NCBI GenBank assembly: GCA_014377915.1
Contig: JACMOT010000034.1
Coordinates: forward strand, 1 to 15,109
Direction of reading: 5' to 3'
Length of the DNA: 15,109 nt
Source of the DNA: Tardiphaga sp.
GTDB taxonomy: Bacteria; Pseudomonadota; Alphaproteobacteria; Rhizobiales; Xanthobacteraceae
Below, piece after piece: positions 7,111-14,148 of this stretch (its first letter is position 1; every line of letters begins with the position of its first letter). The notes under the pieces are model-generated. The model had not been told where the DNA came from. It searched no databases and saw nothing but the letters and a program-made list of their open reading frames with translations. The translations under genes and the position numbers were made by a program.

Positions 7111-8193
7111 ATGCAGACACCACTTACGTTCTTTTTCGCCTTCGTGGTTGTGCTGGCACTGATCGGGCTGGCCGCGTGGCTGGTTCGCCGTTTCGCCGGC
7201 AATCGCCTTGGCGCCAATGCCAACCGCGGCCGGATGCCCCGCCTCGCCGTGATCGATGCCGCCGCCGTCGATGGTCGCCGGCGTCTTGTCCTTGTACGTC
7301 GCGATAATGTTGAACATTTGCTGATGATCGGCGGCCCCTCCGATATCGTGGTCGAGTCCAATATCGTGCGCGCCGTGCCGGGGCGCGATGCCGGTCCGCA
7401 ACGCGGCAGCGACGCTCTGCGCAATCCGCCGGCGGCCGAAGCCCCAAGTTGGTCCGAGCATGAATCCAGCTTCGATCATTCCGAACCGGAGGTGGCGCCG
7501 CGCCCGGCCCGGCCGCTGTTTGCCGAAGAGCCACGCCGCCCATCCGCCGCCATGCCCGAGCGCCGGCCGGAGCCGGTCAGCAGTTTCACGCCGGAACCGG
7601 TGGCCCGGATTGAGCCGCGCAGCGAAGCGGTGACGCCAAAGCCGGTGCCCCGCAGCGAGATGCCGCGCAGCGAATCGATAATACCACGCCCGATGCGCGC
7701 CGATCCGCCGATCCGCGTCACCCCGCCGCAGCGCGCTACCGAGCGCTCTCCGTTCCCGGAACGGCCGCCGCTTCCTGAACGCCCCCCCATCCCGGAACGC
7801 GCCCCGATCGCGGAGCGCGCCACCGTGACAGAGCGCAGCATTGTTCCTGAGTATGCCCCGCCCCCCGGATTGCCACCCGCTCCTGCGGCTGCCCCGCCCG
7901 CGCCTTCGGCGGACCAAAATCTAGCCGACATGGCGCAGCGCCTCGAAGCGGCCCTGCGCCGCCCCACAAGCGAGCCGCGTTCCGAGCCCGCCGAACCGCG
8001 CATTGGCGCGCCACCGGTAGCGTCGGAACCGACGCCGGGCCGCCTGGCGCCGCGCATGCCCAGCGAGATTTCGATCTCGAATCCGTCGCGCAGTGACGCC
8101 GCGGCGCCGGTTGCCCCTCCCGTCAAGACCGGTTTTGAAAATCTCGAAGACGAGATGGCGTCCCTGTTGGGCCGTCCAAAGTCGCATTCGTGA
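7111..8193 (+). CDS. fliO: FliO-type flagellar biosynthesis protein with long proline-rich tail
   Basis: FliO helps assemble the FliP ring of the export gate. The N-terminus has one membrane helix (about 6-25) followed by RRFAGNR and a small beta-rich domain (about 43-90) with LAVIDAAAVDGRRRLVLVRRDNVEHLLMIGG split across it, the FliO core. The protein is 360 residues, long compared with enterobacterial FliO, because residues 95-340 form a Pro/Arg/Glu-rich, probably disordered cytoplasmic tail. It includes six ER-x-x-x-x hexads (211-246). Two related short helices, NLADMAQRLEAALRRP (270-285) and NLEDEMASLLGRP (344-356), stand out from the tail. The ATG at 7111 has a GGGGA ribosome site 8 bases upstream. 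The stop overlaps the fliP GTG start by 4 bases. Confidence 0.88.
   Translation: MQTPLTFFFAFVVVLALIGLAAWLVRRFAGNRLGANANRGRMPRLAVIDAAAVDGRRRLVLVRRDNVEHLLMIGGPSDIVVESNIVRAVPGRDAGPQRGSDALRNPPAAEAPSWSEHESSFDHSEPEVAPRPARPLFAEEPRRPSAAMPERRPEPVSSFTPEPVARIEPRSEAVTPKPVPRSEMPRSESIIPRPMRADPPIRVTPPQRATERSPFPERPPLPERPPIPERAPIAERATVTERSIVPEYAPPPGLPPAPAAAPPAPSADQNLADMAQRLEAALRRPTSEPRSEPAEPRIGAPPVASEPTPGRLAPRMPSEISISNPSRSDAAAPVAPPVKTGFENLEDEMASLLGRPKSHS
7741..7848 (+). repeat. Hexapeptide repeats in the FliO tail
   Basis: Six consecutive 18-base units encode ERSPFP, ERPPLP, ERPPIP, ERAPIA, ERATVT and ERSIVP (residues 211-246 of FliO). Proline is progressively lost towards the end. The array could vary in copy number between strains. 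It would form an extended, charged linker. Confidence 0.75.
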
Positions 8194-8942
8194 GATCGGC
8201 ATTCTTTCCGCGTAGAGTAGCTTTCCTCCTGACACTGATCGCCGCCGGATCGCTTGGCGATACGGCGTTCGCGCAGGACATCAGCATCAATCTCGGCGCC
8301 GGCAATGGCGGCGTCACCGAACGCGCGATCCAGATGATCGCGCTGCTGACGGTGCTGTCGATCGCGCCGTCGATCCTGATCATGATGACGTCGTTCACCC
8401 GCATCGTGGTAGTGCTGTCGCTGCTGCGAACGGCGCTGGGCACCGCGACCGCGCCGCCGAACTCGGTGATCATCGCGCTGGCGATGTTTCTTACCGCCTT
8501 CGTGATGGGGCCGGTGCTGCAGAAATCCTACGATGACGGCATCAAGCCGCTGGTCGCCAACGAGATATCAGTCGAGCAGGCGCTGCTACGCGCCTCGGTT
8601 CCGCTGCGCGGCTTCATGATGAAGAATGTTCGCGAGAAGGACCTCAAACTGTTCCAGGACCTGTCCGGCGAACCGATCCCGGCGACGCCGGACGAGATGT
8701 CGCTGCGGATCATCGTGCCGGCCTTCATGATCTCCGAATTGAAGCGCGCTTCCGAGATCGGCTTCCTGCTGTTCCTGCCGTTCCTGATCATCGATCTGGT
8801 CGTGGCCCCCGTGCTGATGTCGATGGGCATGATGATGCTGCCGCCGGCCGTGGTGTCACTGCCGTTCAAGCTGATCTTCTTCGTGCTGGTGGATGGCTGG
8901 TCGCTGGTCGCCGGCAGCCTGGTGCAGAGCTACGGGCAGTAG
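8190..8942 (+). CDS. fliP: FliP, flagellar export gate protein
   Basis: Core subunit of the export channel, inserted through the Sec pathway. It has 250 residues, normal size. A cleavable signal peptide (1-28) ends AFA before QD. Conserved stretches follow: MMTSFTRIVVVLSLLRTALG (about 66-85), FVMGPVLQKSYDDGIKPL, PAFMISELKRASEIGFLLFLPF and the last helices with VLMSMGMMMLPP. At least three further membrane helices are clear. Translation begins with GTG at 8190, which overlaps the fliO stop (GTGA), implying translational coupling. It is physically apart from fliQ-fliR-flhB and on the opposite strand. Confidence 0.96.
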   Translation: MRSAFFPRRVAFLLTLIAAGSLGDTAFAQDISINLGAGNGGVTERAIQMIALLTVLSIAPSILIMMTSFTRIVVVLSLLRTALGTATAPPNSVIIALAMFLTAFVMGPVLQKSYDDGIKPLVANEISVEQALLRASVPLRGFMMKNVREKDLKLFQDLSGEPIPATPDEMSLRIIVPAFMISELKRASEIGFLLFLPFLIIDLVVAPVLMSMGMMMLPPAVVSLPFKLIFFVLVDGWSLVAGSLVQSYGQ

Positions 8943-8943
8943 C

Positions 8944-8959
8944 GGGCCAACTCTGGCCC
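8944..8959 (+). terminator. Small hairpin just after fliP
   Basis: GGGCC (8944-8948) and GGCCC (8955-8959) pair across a 6-base loop, two bases after the fliP stop. There is no T tract after it, so an intrinsic terminator is doubtful. The larger repeat that follows may serve that role between the two convergent genes. Confidence 0.25.
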
Positions 8960-8965
8960 CTCCAC

Positions 8966-9095
8966 CGTCATTGCGAGGAGCCAACGGGTCCGGCTTCGCC
9001 GGCCCGATGATAAACTCCGCGACGCGGCAATCCAGAGAGCCGCAAGCGCCGAAAGAGCTGGATTGCTTCGTCGCAAAGGCCCCTCACAATAACGG
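8966..9095. repeat. Palindromic dispersed repeat (long form) in the convergent gap
   Basis: Same family as the copy at 5412-5501: starts CGTCATTGCGAGGAGC, shares GCGACGCGGCAATCCAG (9019-9035) and has the opposing arm from CTGGATTGCTTCGTCGC (9058) to 9095. Its left arm carries an extra 37 bases (8982-9018) not in the other copy. This insert has its own hairpin: CGGG 8985-8988 pairs with CCCG 9003-9006, and CCGGC 8990-8994 pairs with GCCGG 8998-9002 around TTC. GGAG and CTCC flank this hairpin and can pair. It lies between the convergent ends of fliP and the TPR gene. Confidence 0.85.
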
Positions 9096-9110
9096 GGAGA
9101 GACCGTGCCC

Positions 9111-12100
9111 CTACCTCGTCATCTCGATCTTGCGCACATTGACCAGCGGCCGGATCGAGCCGGTCGGTGCCGGGTCAGCGGCGGCGCCCGGCACCGTGGC
9201 CCTGGCGCTGTTTTCCGGGAAACGCACCTTCATCTCGCGCAGGAAGCCGTCCAGCGTGTCGACCGAGGCCGCCATCTTGGCAATGGCGGCGAATTCGGAA
9301 TTGTTGCCGGAAGCCGGCTGGCTGGCAATGTCGAACGCGACCTTGTCGCTGCCGGTATTCATCAATGGCGCGTATTTGTCGCGAAAGCGGGCAATGCCGA
9401 GCGCATCGTCGGCAAGCGCATAACCGACCATGGCGCGCACCACATCGCTCTTTTCGGCCGCCGTGAGCGGCGTGAAATCGCGCCAGCGGTCGGCGTAATA
9501 GAGTTCAATCTGTTCGGAAGCCTCGCGCCAGCGCCGCGCCGACCAGTAGATGTCGGAGCGCAGCCGGATCGCTTCGCGGCCGCTGATATTGGAGATGATG
9601 TCGAGCGCGAGATCGCGGCGGCCGATGTCGCTCTGGGCGCGCGCTTCCAGCAGCAAACGCTGCTGGCGCAACTCGCCGGCGAGGTCGGCGATCCGCGTGG
9701 TGCGCAGGGCGGAAATCGCACGCTCGGGCTTGCGGCCCATCAGATAGACCATCGACAGCCGCGCCGCGACCTGCGCGCGCGCGGCGCCTTCGAGGCGGTG
9801 ATCGACCTGGTACTGCAGCAGCTCGGCGGCCTGATCCAGCAGGTCGACGGCGACCAGCCGATCCGCCAGCCGGCGGATCATTTCGTCGCCGCGCCGCCCG
9901 ATCGGGGTCAACTCACGGAACTCATAAAACATCGCCAGCGCATCCACCGGCGGCAGTTCGTCGCCCTTCGGGGTCAGGAAGATCTGCGCGAACAGGGCCT
10001 GCGCGTCATCCTGCACCTGGCGCGCGGCATCGCTGTTGGACTGCCGTTCGGTCGCCGTCCGCGCGGCCATCAGCGAGTCGTTGTAGCGACCGCGATCGGC
10101 ATACATGCGCGACAGGATCTGCAACGCCTGAACCTCGATGCCGTCGCCCCGCCACATGATCGACAGCACTTCCAGCTCGTGCATCGCGTCGTCGTTGCTG
10201 ATGTCCTTGTTCTTCTGGCGCAATACGATTTCGCGCAGCTTGGCTTCCGAGGACGCGGCGCGGTCCGGTGACGCGACCACTTCCTTGTATTTCGCCAGCG
10301 CGTCCTTGTCGCGGCCGAGCGCCTCGTCGAGCCAACCTGACAGCATCAGCGCCACCGGCCGCGCCTCCGGCTTGATTCCCACCAGCTCCAGCTCGCTGCC
10401 CCGCGCCGATGCGCTGGCGTAATCCTTGACCTCGAGCGCGGCGCGCAGCGCCTGCAATACCGCGATCCGCTGCAGGTCCACCGGCAGTGACGAAATCGCC
10501 AGATCGGCGTTCTTGAATTTTTCGCGCGCCTGCACCCATTTTTCCTGTCGCGCATAGGCCAGCGCCTTCCACAGCTCGGAATCATAGCCGGGGTTCAGCA
10601 CCGGGTTGGCGACGTCCTTGAGCGCCTGCTCGGGGCGTCCCATCAGCACGCTGGCCACCGCGTGAACGATCAGCGCCACCGGATTTTCCTGGCCCACCTT
10701 TGAATCCGCGATCGCCAGATCGGCGACGCCCTTGGCTTCGTGGTACAGGCCGCGCGCCATATAGAAGCGCGACAGGTCCACGCGCGCCGCGGTGCGGGAG
10801 TTGGCATCGGCCACCGAGGCCGCGTTGATCAACTGGTCGAAGCGATCCTTGAACGGCCCTTCCTGATCCTTCGCCCACTGCCCGACGTCGAAGATCGGCC
10901 GGGCCACCGAGGCGCTGCGCTGCGGGGCCGCGTCCGCCGCTGACAGTGTCAGCCCGCCGGGCCGGGTCATGATCACCTTGTCGATACCGGTCTCGACCGT
11001 GACCTCGTCGGAATTCAGCTGCACCACCACGCCATGAATGGATTCCAGCACCGAGAACTCGACGAAGTCCTGGCGCCGGATGAAGCCGCGCGACGGCGGC
11101 AGCGCAGTTACCACCGTCAGCATGTCACCGGCGTCGGGGTCGACCAGCCGGTGCATCAGGCCGGGTCGGGTCAATGGCACATGCACATTGGCCTGTTTGG
11201 GATCGGCGATGTTGCGAACCGCCGACAACGGCTGCGACGGCGTCTGCCTTGTGTCGGCGAGCATCACCGACCAGCTGCTTCCGGCGCCGGCCAGATCATC
11301 CGCGACCAGCGAGGCCAGTTGCGGCCGGTTCAGCCGCATCCGAATCGCCTGCCCCTTTTCCAGCTTGACGGTGCTGACGTCGGCTACGACGGAGCCGGCC
11401 TCGCGGCGCAGCGGCGCGGTGTCGATCGGTTTGGCGGAGTCCACCACCAGCCACAGCATGTCGCCTCGGCGAAACAACGCCACAGGGGTCGGCGCCGCGA
11501 AGGCCAGGGTCACGCGTAACCCCTCGCTACTGCGCTTGATCTCAAGCGGCATGCCCGGTGTTTCGACAGGGCTTTCGGCGACCACAGGCACGGATGCCGC
11601 CGGCACGGCCTCGGCTTCCCTGACCGCGGCAACTTCCGCGGCTGCGGCCGGCCTGATCACCGGTTCGGGCTTTGCCGCCTCGATTTTCAGCGGCTCTGCC
11701 TTTGCCGGTTCAGCCTTGGCCACTTCAGCCTTGGCCACCTCGGTTTTCGGCGCTTCAATCTTGGGAGCTTCAACCTTCGGCAGTTCAACCTTGGCAGGCT
11801 CGACCTTGACCGCGACCTTCTTGTCCATCGCCGCGTCGCGGGCGATCGACTCCGAGGTCGGCGGCACGATTTCGCTGGCGCGCGGCGACGGCGGGGCTTC
11901 ACGCCCCGGCCTCTCGACCGGTGCGGCCGTGGCTGGGGCCGCGGCCGGCATCTTGGCCAGCGGCGACGGCTTGTCGTTCTGCTGAAATCCGATGTCGACG
12001 ACGTAGTTCTTGTCTTCGCGGAACGAGTGCACATCGACATCGCCGATCAGCCCGATCTCCACCGCGGTCCGGTTGCCGTCCACAGCCTGACCGATCGACG

Positions 12101-12815
12101 AGATGTTGGACGGCGCCGACAATTTGGCATCGGCCAGATCGAACACCAGACCGGCGTTGAAGGTCAGTGCCAGCGTCTTGTCGGACAGCGCGGTCGACAC
12201 GCCGACGCCGTCCGGCAATTCGAACACGAAACGCACGAAGGTCGGCTGCACCGAGGCGCGCACCCGGATCGGCGGCTTTTTCTTGCCTTCCGACGCCGCA
12301 CGCTGCTGGCGCAGTGCGCGCTCGGCGACGCGCGCGCGGTCCGCCAGTTCCTTGACGACATCCTGCGGCAGGCCGGGCGGCAAGCCCTTCCAGTTGTCCG
12401 GCAGCAGATCGATGAAGATACGCTCGCCGGCCGTCATCGAATTGATGGTCACCTTGCGCGCCAGCGCCAGCCTGATCGCCGAACCATCGGGATCGCGCCG
12501 GGCCGAGCCGACATATTCGGGCGCGCTGTCGGACAGGATATCGATCGGGACATCGACCGGGCGCTTGAAGCGAATGACGAGAATGGTGCCGGCCTGCGTG
12601 ACCTCGGTCTCGACATCCTCGGAAAGCTTGACAACGATGCGGGCAAAGCCGCCGGAGACCACCATGGTCGCGGTGCCCTTGACGTCCTGGGACTGCGCAG
12701 CACCAGCGTACAGAAGTGGAGACAACACGGCCACCGCGATCCACGCGTAACGCCGAACGGCCTGCGTCCATGCGCGAGCGAGCGTCCAACTTGCTACGGC
12801 AGCCCTGCGCGTCAT
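9111..12815 (-). CDS. Large exported TPR protein with AMIN-like segments, motility locus
   Basis: A 1234-residue protein without a firm named family. Residues 1-43 look like a long signal peptide (RRYAWIAVAVLSPLLYAGAAQSQ; cut near 42-43), so it probably acts in the periplasm. Beta-rich segments that resemble AMIN domains lie at about 46-138, 184-277 and 424-520. A coiled stretch rich in Arg/Ala/Glu is at about 152-180. A linker of Lys-x-Glu pentads (337-385) follows. The C-terminal half (about 650-1150) is helical and TPR-like, with units such as LSRFYMARGLYHEAKGVADLAI and ALAYARQEKWVQAREKFKNA. AMIN segments in other proteins bind cell wall or secretin partners, so a scaffold tied to cell wall and motor is a guess. 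The ATG at 12815 lies 98 bases after motE. No frameshift is seen over 3.7 kb. Confidence 0.85.
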   Translation of the reverse strand: MTRRAAVASWTLARAWTQAVRRYAWIAVAVLSPLLYAGAAQSQDVKGTATMVVSGGFARIVVKLSEDVETEVTQAGTILVIRFKRPVDVPIDILSDSAPEYVGSARRDPDGSAIRLALARKVTINSMTAGERIFIDLLPDNWKGLPPGLPQDVVKELADRARVAERALRQQRAASEGKKKPPIRVRASVQPTFVRFVFELPDGVGVSTALSDKTLALTFNAGLVFDLADAKLSAPSNISSIGQAVDGNRTAVEIGLIGDVDVHSFREDKNYVVDIGFQQNDKPSPLAKMPAAAPATAAPVERPGREAPPSPRASEIVPPTSESIARDAAMDKKVAVKVEPAKVELPKVEAPKIEAPKTEVAKAEVAKAEPAKAEPLKIEAAKPEPVIRPAAAAEVAAVREAEAVPAASVPVVAESPVETPGMPLEIKRSSEGLRVTLAFAAPTPVALFRRGDMLWLVVDSAKPIDTAPLRREAGSVVADVSTVKLEKGQAIRMRLNRPQLASLVADDLAGAGSSWSVMLADTRQTPSQPLSAVRNIADPKQANVHVPLTRPGLMHRLVDPDAGDMLTVVTALPPSRGFIRRQDFVEFSVLESIHGVVVQLNSDEVTVETGIDKVIMTRPGGLTLSAADAAPQRSASVARPIFDVGQWAKDQEGPFKDRFDQLINAASVADANSRTAARVDLSRFYMARGLYHEAKGVADLAIADSKVGQENPVALIVHAVASVLMGRPEQALKDVANPVLNPGYDSELWKALAYARQEKWVQAREKFKNADLAISSLPVDLQRIAVLQALRAALEVKDYASASARGSELELVGIKPEARPVALMLSGWLDEALGRDKDALAKYKEVVASPDRAASSEAKLREIVLRQKNKDISNDDAMHELEVLSIMWRGDGIEVQALQILSRMYADRGRYNDSLMAARTATERQSNSDAARQVQDDAQALFAQIFLTPKGDELPPVDALAMFYEFRELTPIGRRGDEMIRRLADRLVAVDLLDQAAELLQYQVDHRLEGAARAQVAARLSMVYLMGRKPERAISALRTTRIADLAGELRQQRLLLEARAQSDIGRRDLALDIISNISGREAIRLRSDIYWSARRWREASEQIELYYADRWRDFTPLTAAEKSDVVRAMVGYALADDALGIARFRDKYAPLMNTGSDKVAFDIASQPASGNNSEFAAIAKMAASVDTLDGFLREMKVRFPENSARATVPGAAADPAPTGSIRPLVNVRKIEMTR
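11661..11807 (-). repeat. Lys-x-Glu pentapeptide repeats in the TPR protein
   Basis: About ten 15-base units encode KVEPA, KVELP, KVEAP, KIEAP, KTEVA, KAEVA, KAEPA, KAEPL, KIEAA and KPEP (residues 337-385). The similarity is visible in the DNA as well, so recent tandem slippage is plausible. The unit suggests a stiff, charged linker between the AMIN-like and later domains. Confidence 0.75.
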
Positions 12816-12913
12816 GGCGACGTGTCTCTCAGCCCGATGATCTCTGGGCGATGAATGCCCCGCCTCTGTTTGAATCTAGATTCCGCGGTCTAAGGAGTTG
12901 TTAATGAATCGCT
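12816..12913 (-). other. Gap between motE and the TPR gene
   Basis: These 98 bases are AT-richer than the neighbouring genes, especially at 12870-12913. They could hold a promoter for the TPR gene, because they break an otherwise overlapping gene string. A TTAA-N9-TTAA pair (12901-12917) overlaps the motE stop but has the wrong spacing for CtrA. No clear hairpin terminator and only a poor ribosome site (GAGAG about 11 bases before the ATG) were seen. Confidence 0.4.
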
Positions 12914-13708
12914 TTAATTCCGGCTCACCGGCAACGGCTTGCCTTCAATCTTGGGAAGATCCGCCGCCGACGCGGAGCGGTCGCCACCAGCGGCACGGCG
13001 GGCCAGTTCGACAGTGAGGCGCTCGGCCGCCTCCGGCTGCATCAGGCCGAGAATGTCGGACATTTTTCGCGGCGCGATCTGCGAGGCAATGTCGAACAGC
13101 ACCGGCATCTCCAGCCGGTCGAAGATCTTGGCGGCGTCCTTCGGCTTCATGCCCTCATACATCGTGATGATGCCCTTGAAGCGCGCCACATCAGCCTCGC
13201 CCTTCTGGTCTGTCGCGGTCTTGATGCCGGCCTGGACGCCCTTCAATTCATCGACGCGGGATTCAATGCGCTTTTCAGCGGCCTTCAGCAGGCTTTCGCG
13301 AATATCGATCTCGCGCGCGCGCGCTTCCAGTTCCTGGCGGCGCGCTTGCAGCCGCTCCAGGATCGCACGTTCCGACGCGGAGACCTGCGGAACGGGCTCG
13401 GCGGCGACGGGGGCCGCTTCAGCCGGCTTCGCTACTTCGGGCGCCGAGACAATCGGCTTGCCATGGGAATCCTTGGCGCCGCCTTCGTCCTTCTTGGCGG
13501 CCGTCGAGCCGGTAATGTCATTGCTCTCCTGCGACCTGCCACCCGGGAAATTGAACGTCTCCTGCGCCCACGATTTCCCCGGCGCGTTGGGCTTGTAGTC
13601 GAATACGTAGCTGCCATCGATCAGCAGTCCGGCGATCTTGAGCACGGCCAGGCAAAAGATGGCGACTAGCACCACAGGAATGACGCGAATGTCCCGGAAT
13701 GCGTTCAT
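12914..13708 (-). CDS. motE: MotE-family flagellar protein (MgtE-N-like domain)
   Basis: In Sinorhizobium meliloti, MotE is a periplasmic chaperone for the motility protein MotC. This 264-residue protein has one N-terminal membrane helix or signal anchor (about 8-28), a low-complexity linker (40-110), a long coiled coil rich in Arg/Glu (about 111-160) and a C-terminal domain resembling the N domain of MgtE (about 178-238; MYEGMKPKDAAKIFDRLE and IAPRKMSDILGLMQPEAAERL). This layout is the usual MotE annotation. The ATG at 13708 overlaps the preceding gene's TGA by 4 bases, and AGGAGG lies too far upstream to be its main ribosome site, consistent with coupling. Whether a MotC exists in this organism cannot be seen here. 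Confidence 0.85.
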   Translation of the reverse strand: MNAFRDIRVIPVVLVAIFCLAVLKIAGLLIDGSYVFDYKPNAPGKSWAQETFNFPGGRSQESNDITGSTAAKKDEGGAKDSHGKPIVSAPEVAKPAEAAPVAAEPVPQVSASERAILERLQARRQELEARAREIDIRESLLKAAEKRIESRVDELKGVQAGIKTATDQKGEADVARFKGIITMYEGMKPKDAAKIFDRLEMPVLFDIASQIAPRKMSDILGLMQPEAAERLTVELARRAAGGDRSASAADLPKIEGKPLPVSRN

Positions 13709-14148
13709 GCAGCGATGCCGTCAGGCCTCCTGCGCTCGGCGAAGGCCTGCGCCGCGGCGGCGTTGGCGCGCGCCGCCGACATTTTTGGCGCGGCGGCTTC
13801 CGGCTCGGGCTCGGCCAGCGGCCGTGCCGCCACCGCGATGCGCGACAACCGTCGCAGCACATTGTCACTTTCGGCCAGTTGCCCCTTGAGCTGGTCGGCG
13901 AGCGAGGTCGCCAGTGCGATCTGGCTGCCGAGGTGCTCGTTGACGTCGCGCACCGTGTGCTTGAGCCCGCCAATCGCGCGTTCGGCGATCTCGGTCACGG
14001 TGATCAGCTCACCGATCGTCGCCTTCAGCGACTGCTCGTCCGCTTTCAGCCGCTTCAGGCGGGTGTTTAGCAGCATGCAGTAGCAGATGGTCAGAATGAG
14101 CAGCGCTGCGACAAGGCTCTCGATCACTATTCCGATTGAGTGGTTCAT
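13705..14148 (-). CDS. Small membrane protein, DUF6468-type, in flagellar operon
   Basis: A 147-residue protein with one N-terminal membrane helix (about 7-27), then a helical, coiled-coil-like stretch (about 30-105: RLKRLKADEQSLKATIGELI, then VTEIAERAIGGLKHTV and onward), and an Ala/Pro/Glu-rich tail. It matches what I recall as DUF6468, a family of unknown function found beside fliM and motE in alphaproteobacteria. Its start overlaps the fliM stop by 4 bases (ATGA) and its stop overlaps the motE start in the same way. The strict coupling suggests a motor-linked inner-membrane role, but no activity is known to me. Confidence 0.8.
   Translation of the reverse strand: MNHSIGIVIESLVAALLILTICYCMLLNTRLKRLKADEQSLKATIGELITVTEIAERAIGGLKHTVRDVNEHLGSQIALATSLADQLKGQLAESDNVLRRLSRIAVAARPLAEPEPEAAAPKMSAARANAAAAQAFAERRRPDGIAA

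Noticed and set aside
6790..7307. Short plus-strand open frames (6790-7020 and 7017-7307) before and into fliO
   Set aside because: No ribosome sites or family resemblance; the second overlaps fliO in another frame.
9105..10271. Plus-strand open frame (388 codons) opposite the TPR gene
   Set aside because: It is antisense to a continuous TPR coding region, with His/Arg/Gln-rich shadow composition.
12901..12917. Paired TTAA sites before the TPR gene as a second CtrA box
   Set aside because: The spacing is 9 bases rather than 7, and the second site includes the motE stop codon.
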